Shown piece after piece: positions 7,465-15,756 of a stretch of 56,438 bases of DNA; position 1 is the stretch's first letter; each line of letters begins with the position of its first letter. The DNA comes from a candidate division NC10 bacterium CSP1-5 (GTDB lineage Bacteria; Methylomirabilota; Methylomirabilia; Methylomirabilales; CSP1-5). The notes beneath the pieces were generated by a model. That model ran no database searches. It saw nothing but the letters and a program-made list of their open reading frames with translations, and was not told the origin of the DNA. Made by a program: the position numbers and the translations under genes. The stretch lies in contig LDXR01000018.1 in the NCBI GenBank assembly GCA_001443495.1, forward strand, positions 1 to 56,438, written 5' to 3'.

Positions 7465-8856
7465 ATGGCCACCATTGAATTCCTCGGAGGCGTCGGAACA
7501 GTCACAGGGTCGAAGTTTCTCGTGGAAGCCGGGGGCGCGCGGCTCCTGGTGGACTGCGGATTGTTCCAGGGGCTCAAGGAGTTCCGGCTCCGAAACTGGG
7601 ACCGCCTTCCTGTGGATCCGGCGTCCATTGACTGGGTGGTGCTCACCCACGGGCACATCGACCACACCGGGTATCTGCCGCGGCTCGTGAAGGATGGCTT
7701 CGCTGGGCGGGTCTATGCGACCCGGGCGACGGCCGATCTTCTCAAGATCCTGCTCCCGGACTCCGGGCATCTGCAGGAGGAGGAAGCCGCCTACCACAAC
7801 AAGCGCGGCACCTCGAAACACAAGCCAGCGCTTCCGCTGTATACGGCTGAGGAGGGACTCAAGGCGGCCAAACGGGTGGCTGGCATCGCGTACCGCGAGC
7901 CGCTGGAACTGGCGGGTGGGGTTCAGATATCGTTCAAGCGGGCCGGTCATATCCTCGGGTCGGCCATCGTCACGGTGGAGATCGCGGACGGCGCAAGCCG
8001 CTGGCGACTGGTCTTCTCGGGAGATCTGGGACGGTATGGCGCGCCGATCCTCCCGGATCCGGCACCGCTCGGAGATGCCGACTATGTCATCGTCGAGTCC
8101 ACCTACGGCGACCGGCATCATGATCCCGAGCCGATCCCGGCACAGCTTGAGCGGGTCATCAAGGAGGCGGTTGCGCGCGGCGGGGCGATCATCATCCCGG
8201 CCTTTGCCGTTGGCCGCACGCAGGAGCTGATGTACCATCTGAGCCACCTAGAGAAGGCAGGACGCATCCCCCGGTTGCCCACGTATGTAGATAGCCCGAT
8301 GGCCATCGAGGCGACCGAGATCTACTGCGCGCACCCGGAGGACTTCGACGGAGACATGCGGGACATGGTCATGACCCGGAATTGCCCACTCCACTGCGGC
8401 GATTTTCGACTGGCACGAAGCCCCGACGAATCGCGCGCCATCAACAAGCTCAAAGGGCCTGTCCTCATCATCTCAGCCAGCGGGATGGCCACGGGGGGGC
8501 GCGTGCTCCACCACCTCAAGCTTCGCCTCCCCGACCCGCGTACCACGGTGTTGCTGGCCGGGTACCAGGCCATCGGCACCCGCGGGCGAAGCCTCCAGGA
8601 GGGGGCGAAGTCCGTGCGGATCTTCGGGGAGGACATCCCCGTAGGAGCCCACGTCGAGACCGTTCACGGTCTCTCGGCCCACGCCGACGCGGACGGGCTC
8701 ATGCGCTGGCTGCGCACCGCCGGCCGGCCGCCGAAACGGCTCTTCGTCGTGCACGGTGATCCTGGGCCAGCGAAGACCCTCGCAGAGCGAATCCAGAGCG
8801 AGCTGGGCTGGCAGGCAGCGGTTCCCGCATACCGTGATCGCTTCGCGGCCGGGTAG
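7465..8856 (+). CDS. Beta-CASP metallo-beta-lactamase RNase-like protein
   Basis: A 463-residue protein with the metallo-beta-lactamase motif THGHIDHTG (His62, His64, Asp66, His67), the FSGDLGRYG strand and the downstream DYVIVESTYGDRHH motif. A beta-CASP insert and the terminal HGLSAHADADGLMRW (RMMBL) region follow. This is the architecture of CPSF73/YSH1-like and RNase J-like nucleases, so it probably acts on RNA with two zinc ions. Length and domain order are normal for the stand-alone bacterial branch. It sits between the LOG and copA genes, probably in the same transcript. No specific RNA target can be read. Confidence 0.92.
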   Translation: MATIEFLGGVGTVTGSKFLVEAGGARLLVDCGLFQGLKEFRLRNWDRLPVDPASIDWVVLTHGHIDHTGYLPRLVKDGFAGRVYATRATADLLKILLPDSGHLQEEEAAYHNKRGTSKHKPALPLYTAEEGLKAAKRVAGIAYREPLELAGGVQISFKRAGHILGSAIVTVEIADGASRWRLVFSGDLGRYGAPILPDPAPLGDADYVIVESTYGDRHHDPEPIPAQLERVIKEAVARGGAIIIPAFAVGRTQELMYHLSHLEKAGRIPRLPTYVDSPMAIEATEIYCAHPEDFDGDMRDMVMTRNCPLHCGDFRLARSPDESRAINKLKGPVLIISASGMATGGRVLHHLKLRLPDPRTTVLLAGYQAIGTRGRSLQEGAKSVRIFGEDIPVGAHVETVHGLSAHADADGLMRWLRTAGRPPKRLFVVHGDPGPAKTLAERIQSELGWQAAVPAYRDRFAAG

Positions 8857-8920
8857 GAGCAGGATGTGCCGGTAATGCCCACAGGTGACTCCAACCGGAT
8901 GCTCGATAAGGAGCGTTGGC

Positions 8921-11596
8921 ATGGTCAAAGATCCGGTCTGTGGTATGGAGATTGAGGAGGGGAAGGCCTACGCTAGGCGCGAGCACGGAGGGCAGACCTT
9001 CTACTTCTGTTCGCCAAAGTGTGAAGCCACCTTCGCTGCGGACCCGCCGAAATACGCCGGCGAGCGGCCGCGAGGACATGGACAGCACATCCCCTCGGCG
9101 ACGACGGGCGTGCGCGAGGGTGTGGCCGGCCCCAGGCGAGTGGAGATGCCGGTTTTCGGCCTTACCTGTGACAAGTGTGTCCAGGCAGTGGAGAAGGCGT
9201 TGCGGGGAGTCCCGGGGGTGAAGAAGGCGACGGTGAACCTCGCGAACGCAAGGGCATTCATCGACTATGACCCCGCCACGGTCGGTGTCCCGGCGCTCGA
9301 GCGGGCCATTCGAGACGCCGGCTACCGGACCGAGGGGGCGAAGGCCCGGTTCGGCATCGAGGGGATCACCTGCGCCTCGTGCGTGACCACGATCGAGTCC
9401 GCTTTGCGCGACACGCCCGGTGTCCTGAACGCCAGCGTCAATGTGGGCACCGAAGAGGCGGTGGTCGAGTACCTGCCGAGCGTTGCTGACTTTCCCGCCA
9501 TCAAGGCGGCCGTTGGCTCGGCCGGCTACAAAGTTGTGGAAGCCCCGGCGCCCGCCAGCCCTGATGCAGCCGACAAGGAGGCGCGCGCGCGGGAGCGGGA
9601 GTATCGGTCCCTCATGCGGAAATGGTGGTTCGGGGCAGCGGTGGGCGTCTTCACAATGATCATGAGCTACCCGTGGCTATTCCCGGTTCTTCGAGATTGG
9701 TTCCCGCGCGAGAGCCCCCAGCTCTGGTACATCTGGGCGGGGATGGGCGTGGCCGCTCTGGCCGTCCTGGCCTACAGCGGCAACCAATTCTTTATCGGCG
9801 CCTGCCAGGCGCTGAAGCACCGCTCGGCCAACATGCACACCCTGATCGCATTGGGCACCGGGGTGGCGTGGATCTACTCGACGATCGCGCTTCTCTTCCC
9901 GCAGATCTTCCCGGCCTCAGAGTTCACCGAGGTGTATTACGACGTCACCGTGGTGGTCACCGCGCTCGTGGTTCTTGGCCTGGCCATGGAGCTCAGGGCG
10001 AAGGGGCGAACCTCGGAGGCCATCAAGAAGCTCATCGGCCTGCAAGCCAAGACGGCGCGGATCATCCGGGAGGAAAAGGAACTCGACATCCCCGTCGAGG
10101 AGGTCTTGGTCGGCGACGTCGTGGTCGTGCGACCGGGGGAGAAGATCCCGGTGGACGGCGAGCTGATCGAGGGTTCCTCGGCCGTAGATGAATCTATGGT
10201 CACCGGGGAATCTCTCCCGGTCGAGAAGAAGGTCGGGGACGAGGTCATTGGAGCCACGATCAACAAGACGGGGGCCTTCAAGTTTCGGGCGACGAAGGTC
10301 GGCAAGGATACGGCGCTCGCCAATATCATCCGCATGGTCCAGGACGCGCAGGGGTCGAAGGTCCCCGTCCAGCGCATTGTGGATGTTGTGTCGGGCTACT
10401 TCACACCCGGAGTGGCCATCCTGGCAATCCTGGGCTTCATGATCTGGTATACCTTCGGCCCCGAGCCCCGGATCGCCTTCGCCCTGATTGTGGCCGTGAC
10501 GACGCTCATCATCGCCTGCCCCTGCGCTCTTGGGATGGCCACGCCCATGTCCCTGACGACGGGTGTTGGGCTCGGGGCGCTGAACGGGATCCTAATCCGG
10601 GGCGGGGACGCGCTGCAAACGGCTCAGCAGCTTCAGACGATCATCCTGGACAAGACGGGCACCATCACCCACGGCAAGCCAGTGCTCACTGATGCGGTCG
10701 TGACGGGGGGCTTTCGAGAGGAGGAGGTGCTACGCCTCGCGGGCGGGGTCGAGAAGTCTTCGGAGCACCCGTTGGCTGCCGCCATCGTCGAGGGCGCCAA
10801 GGCTCGCGGTCATTCGCTCCCAGATGCCGAGACGTTCGACGCCATCCCTGGGCATGGGATCGAGGCTCGGATTGAGGGCCGCACGTTGCTCCTCGGCAAT
10901 CTCAAACTGATGCGCGACCGGAAGATCCCGCTCGACGGCCTCGAGGCGAAGGCCACGGCCCTCGCCGACAATGGGAAGACCCCGATGTATGTCGTCATCG
11001 ATGGAAGACCCGCCGGCATAGTCGCCGTCGCCGACACCCTGAAGGAGGATTCCAAGGAGGCCATCCGATCCTTGAAGGACATGGGGGTAGAGGTCGTCAT
11101 GATCACCGGCGACAACGAACGGACGGCAAAGGCCATCGCCCGGCAGGTCGGGATCGAGCGAGTACTTGCGGAGGTCCTGCCTCAGGATAAGGCCTTTAAC
11201 GTCCAGAAGCTTCAGCTGGAAGGGAAGAGCGTGGCAATGGTCGGCGACGGGATCAATGACGCCCCTGCCCTCGCCCAGGCAGACGTTGGATTTGCCATCG
11301 GCACCGGGACCGACGTGGCCATCGCGGCCTCCGACATCACCCTGATCAAGGGAAGCCTGCGAGGGGTCGTCCTGGCGATCCACATCAGCCGGGCAACCAT
11401 GCGGAATGTCTACCAGAACCTTTTCGGCGCCTTCATCTACAATATCTTCGGCCTGCCGATCGCATTGGGGGTCTTGTATCCCTTCTTCGGGATCCTGCTC
11501 TCACCGTTGCTGGCCGCCCTCGCCATGTCGTTCAGCTCAGTTACCGTGATCACCAACGCCAACCGGCTCAAGCGGTGGAAACCGCCCGCCATCTAA
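8921..11596 (+). CDS. copA: Cu(+)-exporting P1B-type ATPase with N-terminal YHS domain
   Basis: An 891-residue P-type ATPase. Domains in order: YHS (residues 1-48, with DPVCGM and [12 protein letters not shown]), two heavy-metal-associated domains (LTCDKC, then ITCASC), and the membrane core with the CPC motif (Cys533-Pro-Cys535). Further on are the phosphorylation DKTGT (Asp577), the [10 protein letters not shown] histidine-proline motif, [10 protein letters not shown], and the Met-Ser-rich last helix. This is the PIB-1 copper exporter pattern. The ATG at 8921 is preferred over an in-frame upstream ATG at 8885 because it follows GGAG and gives an intact YHS start. A cupredoxin gene follows 12 bases later, probably the periplasmic acceptor. 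Confidence 0.97.
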   Translation: MVKDPVCGMEIEEGKAYARREHGGQTFYFCSPKCEATFAADPPKYAGERPRGHGQHIPSATTGVREGVAGPRRVEMPVFGLTCDKCVQAVEKALRGVPGVKKATVNLANARAFIDYDPATVGVPALERAIRDAGYRTEGAKARFGIEGITCASCVTTIESALRDTPGVLNASVNVGTEEAVVEYLPSVADFPAIKAAVGSAGYKVVEAPAPASPDAADKEARAREREYRSLMRKWWFGAAVGVFTMIMSYPWLFPVLRDWFPRESPQLWYIWAGMGVAALAVLAYSGNQFFIGACQALKHRSANMHTLIALGTGVAWIYSTIALLFPQIFPASEFTEVYYDVTVVVTALVVLGLAMELRAKGRTSEAIKKLIGLQAKTARIIREEKELDIPVEEVLVGDVVVVRPGEKIPVDGELIEGSSAVDESMVTGESLPVEKKVGDEVIGATINKTGAFKFRATKVGKDTALANIIRMVQDAQGSKVPVQRIVDVVSGYFTPGVAILAILGFMIWYTFGPEPRIAFALIVAVTTLIIACPCALGMATPMSLTTGVGLGALNGILIRGGDALQTAQQLQTIILDKTGTITHGKPVLTDAVVTGGFREEEVLRLAGGVEKSSEHPLAAAIVEGAKARGHSLPDAETFDAIPGHGIEARIEGRTLLLGNLKLMRDRKIPLDGLEAKATALADNGKTPMYVVIDGRPAGIVAVADTLKEDSKEAIRSLKDMGVEVVMITGDNERTAKAIARQVGIERVLAEVLPQDKAFNVQKLQLEGKSVAMVGDGINDAPALAQADVGFAIGTGTDVAIAASDITLIKGSLRGVVLAIHISRATMRNVYQNLFGAFIYNIFGLPIALGVLYPFFGILLSPLLAALAMSFSSVTVITNANRLKRWKPPAI

Positions 11597-11608
11597 GGAG
11601 GCAGTTTC

Positions 11609-11986
11609 ATGACAGTAGATCGTATCGTGGTTGACGTGGTCGGGCTGGCCCTGATCGGGTTCATCGTCTGGTTCTTCTGGCTGAAGAAGACCAAGGGGGT
11701 CAGGGCTCCCCTGACCAGCGCCGGCTACCAGGAACAGATGGTCCTTGTGAAGGGGGGGTACACTCCCGACGTGATCGTGGTGGAGGCCGGTAAGCCGGTC
11801 CGCCTAAACTTCGTCCGGCAGGAATCGGCTTCTTGCTCTGAAATGGTCCTCCTGCCGGACTTCAACAAGAGCGCAAAGCTGCCAGAGGGTGAGACCGTCC
11901 CCGTGGAGTTCCTCCCGAAGCAGCCGGGTGAGTACGAGTTCGCCTGCCAGATGGGCATGCTCCGGGGAAAGTTGATCGTCGAGTAG
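11609..11986 (+). CDS. Membrane-anchored cupredoxin-like protein
   Basis: A 125-residue protein with one N-terminal transmembrane anchor (residues 7-26) and a periplasmic cupredoxin domain. Visible features are GGYTPDVIVVEAGKPVRLNF, the ESASCSEMV segment and the FACQMGMLRGKLIV end, where Cys and Met replace the ordinary plastocyanin His-rich set. This variant occurs repeatedly next to CopA ATPases and is thought to accept or buffer exported copper. It starts 12 bases after copA, preceded by AAGGAGG, so it is the last gene of the copper operon. Confidence 0.88.
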   Translation: MTVDRIVVDVVGLALIGFIVWFFWLKKTKGVRAPLTSAGYQEQMVLVKGGYTPDVIVVEAGKPVRLNFVRQESASCSEMVLLPDFNKSAKLPEGETVPVEFLPKQPGEYEFACQMGMLRGKLIVE

Positions 11987-12067
11987 TGCTTTGGTATGCC
12001 CTGAGGTCGTCAATGTGGTAGGCTAGGTTGGATTCTCCCGTGTGATCCATGGAGTACGGAAGTCTGG

Positions 12068-12568
12068 ATGCCTTTTGCGTATTACAGTCGTCTGACGCGC
12101 AGCCAACAGCGCATCTACCGGCAAAGCGACGAGATTGACAGCATCCTTCTGCCCCATGCGGCAGCGCTCGCCCCGCTGGTCGAGCAGCTCGCCGAGGCAT
12201 TGAAACACGAGGACCGCCGCAGGATCGAGGCAGTTTCCCAGGATCTCACCTCTGCCCTCACCGCCAGGCTCAAGGTCCCCCCTGTCCAGGTCGAGGTGCT
12301 GACCGCGCGCCCGTCCAAGGACTGGGGCGAACTGCACGGCCTCTACACACCTGCCGAGGGACGGCGACCCGCCCGCGTGACCGTGTGGATGCGGACGGCA
12401 AAACACCGTCGCGTGGTGGCCTTCCGGACCTTTCTCAGGACCCTTCTCCACGAACTCTGCCACCATCTCGATTACAAGCTACTCCGGCTTGAAGAGTCTT
12501 TCCACACCGAGGGCTTCTACCGGCGCGAATCCAGCCTGTTCCACCAGCTGCTGAGTAATCACCCCTAG
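12068..12568 (+). CDS. Zincin-like putative metallopeptidase, family unrecognised
   Basis: A 166-residue soluble protein with no signal peptide. A helical N-terminal half (residues 1-60) is followed by a mixed region, and then LLHELCHHLDY (HExxH plus a third His/Asp) at about residues 137-147, a zinc-binding zincin motif. The tail has FHTEGFYRRESSLFHQLL, which may supply further ligands. This arrangement resembles small SprT/M78-like domains but I cannot assign a family. It lies 80 bases after the copper operon and may or may not be co-transcribed. Peptidase activity is inferred only from the motif. Confidence 0.6.
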   Translation: MPFAYYSRLTRSQQRIYRQSDEIDSILLPHAAALAPLVEQLAEALKHEDRRRIEAVSQDLTSALTARLKVPPVQVEVLTARPSKDWGELHGLYTPAEGRRPARVTVWMRTAKHRRVVAFRTFLRTLLHELCHHLDYKLLRLEESFHTEGFYRRESSLFHQLLSNHP

Positions 12569-12607
12569 TATCTCTCGCCCCGCTACTGAACGGACCAGAA
12601 AATCGCC

Positions 12608-12636
12608 TTGACAGCAGTTCGGGGCGGGGCAAGGAT
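12608..12636 (+). promoter_or_regulatory. Putative sigma-70-type promoter for the DUF202 gene
   Basis: A perfect -35 box TTGACA at 12608-12613 is followed after 17 bases by AAGGAT at 12631-12636, a weak -10. It lies just after the zincin gene and about 107 bases before the DUF202 start, in an otherwise gene-free stretch. The strong -35 supports it; the -10 does not. Confidence 0.4.
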
Positions 12637-12742
12637 GAAAGCGGACCCTGGGGAGGGGGTGACCGGTCTTATGTCGGCCAGGAGCCCCATGCGGGATATT
12701 ATGCGGAAACCACATACTCATAGTTAGGCACTTGGAGGAGCT

Positions 12743-13114
12743 GTGTCTGATCTGAATGACCCTAGAGTATTTTTCGCGGCTGAACGAACTCTACTCGCTT
12801 GGACCCGTACCAGTCTTGCGTTGATGGCTTTTGGCTTTGTCATCGAGCGTTTTGGTTTGTTTGTTCGTATGTTCATGTCAGAAGAGGGACAGGTATTGCA
12901 GAAAGACGCCTCGTTTTGGGTTGGTGTTGCCTTCATTCTATTCGGGGCAATCTTGGCACTGCTTGCCGCAGTCCAGTACCGACGCGTCCTGAGGACGCTC
13001 AAGCCGGTGGAAATTCCGGAGGGCTATTGGGTTAACGTTGGTGTGTTCACCAATCTGGTTTTAGCGGCTTTTGGAGTGGCGATAAGTGTTTACTTCTTTT
13101 TCGGGCTGCATTGA
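12743..13114 (+). CDS. DUF202 (YidH-like) membrane protein
   Basis: A 123-residue membrane protein with the DUF202 signature at its start (RVFFAAERTLLAWTRTSLAL), then three hydrophobic helices (residues 28-48, 62-80 and 97-120). The YidH/DUF202 family is widespread and of unknown function; the Arg and Trp residues before the first helix are conserved. Translation most likely starts at GTG 12743 because TTGGAGGAG lies just upstream and no suitable ATG exists. The base composition is somewhat lower in G+C than the copper block, for example TTTTGGTTTGTTTG in the second helix. Confidence 0.85.
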   Translation: MSDLNDPRVFFAAERTLLAWTRTSLALMAFGFVIERFGLFVRMFMSEEGQVLQKDASFWVGVAFILFGAILALLAAVQYRRVLRTLKPVEIPEGYWVNVGVFTNLVLAAFGVAISVYFFFGLH

Positions 13115-13159
13115 GGGTTCCCGGACGAGTCACTGGTAGTGCACTGATAGAAGGCTTGG

Positions 13160-13391
13160 GTGATGTGTGACGCGATTGCCCTCCACGAGGCGTATAAGAG
13201 AGGCGATCTTGAAGCATTGAAGGCTGCGCTCGGCAATCCGCCGGACTTTCCAAACTCTCGTGGTCCACGGGGTGTCGGAGAAAATATCCTGGGTGGACGT
13301 CATCAGCAAAGGCACCCACGAACGATTTGTCATCAATCGGGCACGCTTTTCCGAAAAGCTCAAACAGAAGACACAAACACCAAAGAAATAA
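13160..13391 (+). pseudogene. Ankyrin-like gene fragment joined to an unrelated gene end
   Basis: From the ATG at 13163 the frame reads LHEAYKRGDLEALKAALGNP and PDFPNSRGPRGVGE, which looks like the opening of a soluble ankyrin-repeat protein. The ankyrin pattern breaks at about 13285 and the frame then runs on with low-complexity, non-family residues, overlapping the opposing MFS gene. In the next frame a natural-looking end (WVDVISKGTHERFVINRARF and a basic tail) stops at 13389-13391. The stretch thus seems to be two gene remnants welded together. The ankyrin identity is from memory of the family's first repeat and is only moderately sure. Confidence 0.5.
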
Positions 13392-13419
13392 CGAGTCAAT
13401 CGATCCGACGCTCTAAAGA

Positions 13420-14652
13420 TCAGGCGGGTGCGGGAGTTTCGCGAATCCAGGGCTTCAGCCAGGGCAAGAGGGCAAGGGAGGGCAGCGACAAGAAGAAGGT
13501 CAACGCGAAGTAGGCTCCATATCCCAGCTGCTCGGCGCCGAGCCCGCTCACGGCCCCGGCCAATCGCCCGGTGAGGGCGAAGAGGGACGAGAGGAAGGCG
13601 TACTGGACCGTGGCGTGCTCCTTCTCGCAGACATTCATAAGGAATGCGAGAAAGGCCGCTGTTCCGAGACCGCCGGTGAAGGACTCGAAGACTGACGCCC
13701 CGTACAGGCCAAGCCGGCCCAGATTTCCCCACGCCACCAGCGCATAGCCAAGATTGGACGCGGCCTGGAGGAGCCCCAGGGCCCAGACGCCGTGAAAGAC
13801 CCCGAAGCGGGCGATGAAGCCGCCTCCTGTCAACGCCCCTGCCACGCTCAGCCCGATCCCGACGCTCGTGGGCACCAGGCCGATCTCGAAGAGGGAGCGT
13901 CCCTGGTCCACCCAGAAGGGCTTGATCATGGGTCCGATGGCAAACTCGCCCAGCTTGTACGAAAGGGCGAAGAGAACCAGGGGAACGGCACGCCAGGTCC
14001 CGACCCACGTGAGAAACCCGGCCTTCCAGGACCGGCGGGCCTCGGGAGGAGGATCGAGCCGCGGGACGCGGGGGACGGCCATGGCGAGGCCAATGAGGAG
14101 CGCGCCGGCGGTCAGGAAGAGCCCCGTCCACCCGATGAGGGGGGCAAACATCAGCAGCACACCCCCCACCAGCACCAGCGCCACCCGATAGGCAGAGGCC
14201 CGGACGCCATTAGCAGCCCCTTCCTCTGGCGGATCGACCAGGGCTACGGTGTACGAATCGATGGCCACGTCCTGGGTGGCCGAGGCCGCCGCCAGGAGCA
14301 GCACAAGGCCGAAGATAATCCAACCGGGATGCGCAACCTCTACGAACGGCATCAATGCGATCGCGCCGGCGGCAGCCACCAAGCAGCCAGAAATCCAGGC
14401 CCGTCGATCGCCGTACCGCTGGACCAGGGGGGACCAGAAGAACTTCAGGGAATAGGGAAGCTCCAGAAGCCGGAGCCCCCCAATAGCGGCGAGGGACGCA
14501 CCACTCACACGGAAATAGACGGGAAGGACTTCCCAGAGGATGGCAGGAGGGGCCCCCTCAAGGAAGTAGAGGAACGCAACGATACCGAGCTTCCGCCGCG
14601 AGGGCGGCGGAAGCTGATCCGCCCCCGCAAGGGCCCACAGGCGCCTCCTCAC
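13420..14652 (-). CDS. MFS transporter, AmpG-like
   Basis: A 410-residue protein with twelve predicted transmembrane segments and the MFS layout. The start has an AmpG/PAT-like motif (FLYFLEGAPPAILWEVLPVY), and ATQDVAIDSYTVAL between helices 4 and 5 is the strongest family marker, since AmpG and acetyl-CoA transporters share the QDxAxDxYxV pattern. Candidate substrates are muropeptides or other anhydro-sugar peptides. The N-terminal RRRLWALAG is a short cytosolic lead. Its start overlaps the VOC gene end by four bases, so the two are translationally coupled. Confidence 0.8.
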   Translation of the reverse strand: MRRRLWALAGADQLPPPSRRKLGIVAFLYFLEGAPPAILWEVLPVYFRVSGASLAAIGGLRLLELPYSLKFFWSPLVQRYGDRRAWISGCLVAAAGAIALMPFVEVAHPGWIIFGLVLLLAAASATQDVAIDSYTVALVDPPEEGAANGVRASAYRVALVLVGGVLLMFAPLIGWTGLFLTAGALLIGLAMAVPRVPRLDPPPEARRSWKAGFLTWVGTWRAVPLVLFALSYKLGEFAIGPMIKPFWVDQGRSLFEIGLVPTSVGIGLSVAGALTGGGFIARFGVFHGVWALGLLQAASNLGYALVAWGNLGRLGLYGASVFESFTGGLGTAAFLAFLMNVCEKEHATVQYAFLSSLFALTGRLAGAVSGLGAEQLGYGAYFALTFFLSLPSLALLPWLKPWIRETPAPA

Positions 14653-15059
14653 GCTCGATCCTTGGATGGCCCATGGAAGATCAAGACGTGGCCGTCCGGG
14701 TCATGAACCGAGAACTCCCGGTTGCCCCATGGGTAATCCGCCGGCTCACGCGAGATCACCACGCCCCGTTCCTTGAGGGTCGCACACCACCGATCCACAT
14801 CTGTGACAGCGAAGGCGACGAGGACCGATGCGCCGCACTGGGCGGTCGGTGCGATCAGGTCATCAGCCACCGGCAGGTCAGGACCGGCCGGACGAGCCAC
14901 CTGCAGGGCCAATTTCATCGCACCCACCTGAAAGAGCGCGTAGTGGTCCCCGTCAACAAACCGCAAGGGGAGCCCCAGAATGTCCTGATAAAAGCGGACC
15001 GCCACCCGAATGTCCCTGACGATCAATGCAATAAAGTCACACTGCTCTATGCCTTCCAT
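14649..15059 (-). CDS. VOC (glyoxalase/bleomycin-resistance) family protein
   Basis: A 136-residue protein with two beta-alpha-beta-beta-beta units of the vicinal oxygen chelate fold: FIALIVRDIRVAVRFYQDIL at the start, and FAVTDVDRWCATLKERG then VHDPDGHVLIFHGP in the second half. The final HDPDGHVL is the usual metal-binding edge of the fold. Small VOC proteins act as lyases, isomerases or antibiotic-binding proteins; no substrate can be inferred. The stop overlaps the start of the AmpG-like transporter gene, so the two may act on related molecules. Confidence 0.85.
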   Translation of the reverse strand: MEGIEQCDFIALIVRDIRVAVRFYQDILGLPLRFVDGDHYALFQVGAMKLALQVARPAGPDLPVADDLIAPTAQCGASVLVAFAVTDVDRWCATLKERGVVISREPADYPWGNREFSVHDPDGHVLIFHGPSKDRA

Positions 15060-15093
15060 GGTTCGCTCCGCGCGTGTCCCAGCAGGAAAAGCC

Positions 15094-15519
15094 TCACCCG
15101 TCGGGCTGGATATAGCTGCTCGTAGCGTGAGCGATCAGCTTCTTGGGATCATCCGCCATGAAGAGCCGGATCTCCCCGTACACGATCCGCCGCCCCACCT
15201 TGAGCACCTCGGCCCGGGCCAGGACATCTCCCCCGATGGCCGGCCGCAAGAAGTTGATCTTCAGCTCGTTCGTCACGGTCATCGGCTTCAGCCCGACCAC
15301 ACTCAAGATCGCACAGTAGATAGCCATATCGGCCAGGGTCATCAACATCCCACCCATGATGTATCTTCCGGGCCTCAACCATCGCTCGTCATACTTCATG
15401 CGGAGCACCGCATACCCCTCGCCAAGCTTCTCGCACGTGATGCCGAATTCCTTCACAATGGGGCACTGCTCCTTGACAAACTGTTCCAGCGCCTCCTTCG
15501 TAAGCATCCCCTGCCCCAT
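15094..15519 (-). CDS. PaaI-type hotdog-fold thioesterase
   Basis: A 141-residue hotdog protein. GGMLMTLADMAIYCAILSVV, where the central helix holds the catalytic Asp/Gly pattern, and LKINFLRPAIGGDVLARAEV with YGEIRLFMADDPKKLIAHAT are the two halves of the PaaI/YbgC fold. Members hydrolyse acyl-CoA or related thioesters. The start at 15519 gives a normal-length protein. Downstream lies the VOC gene, 34 bases away. Upstream the terminator of the MetE operon separates it from that unit. Confidence 0.82.
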   Translation of the reverse strand: MGQGMLTKEALEQFVKEQCPIVKEFGITCEKLGEGYAVLRMKYDERWLRPGRYIMGGMLMTLADMAIYCAILSVVGLKPMTVTNELKINFLRPAIGGDVLARAEVLKVGRRIVYGEIRLFMADDPKKLIAHATSSYIQPDG

Positions 15520-15561
15520 CTTCCTCGACCTTCGGTGGCCTTCTGCTGTCTCAGGCTCCTA

Positions 15562-15617
15562 CAAAAGGACCCCGGGCGCGAGGGCAAGGAGAGCCCGCTC
15601 CTCGCGACGCCGGGGTC
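15562..15617 (-). terminator. Terminator after the MetE/bS22 operon
   Basis: On the minus strand GACCCCGGCG and the following bases pair with CGCCCGGGGTC across about 50 bases (15568-15617), including an inner GCGAGG/CCTCGC stem. The stem is followed at once by CTTTTGT. The position just past the nested bS22-like gene and before the thioesterase gene fits an intrinsic terminator. Confidence 0.6.
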
Positions 15618-15666
15618 GTTGAGACGATGCGTGCCGATGACCGGACCTCGATCCGCCTGGCACTCT

Positions 15667-15756
15667 CTACTTCTTCTTGTGACGCATGCGGCGGCGCATC
15701 TTCTTGTACTTGTGCTTTCGGATCTTCTTCCGCCGCTTTTTGACGACGCTTCCCAC
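15667..15756 (-). CDS. bS22/AURKAIP1-COX24-like tiny ribosomal protein, nested in frame
   Basis: A 29-codon frame beginning at GTG 15756 encodes MGSVVKKRRKKIRKHKYKKM plus RRRMRHKKK. It matches the bS22 family (short proteins starting MGSVIKKRRKRM and rich in Lys/Arg/His, also the COX24/AURKAIP1 domain). It lies within, and in frame with, the 3' end of the MetE-like gene. It has an excellent ribosome site, AAAGGAGG at 15763-15770, six bases upstream of the GTG. Small ribosomal subunit association is known for the family in actinobacteria. Either a separate product is made or the domain is fused to the enzyme; both may occur. Confidence 0.7.
   Translation of the reverse strand: MGSVVKKRRKKIRKHKYKKMRRRMRHKKK

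Noticed and set aside
15466-15480. TTGACA box at 15473
   Set aside because: It lies in the thioesterase gene coding frame, on the wrong strand for any nearby start, with no -10.
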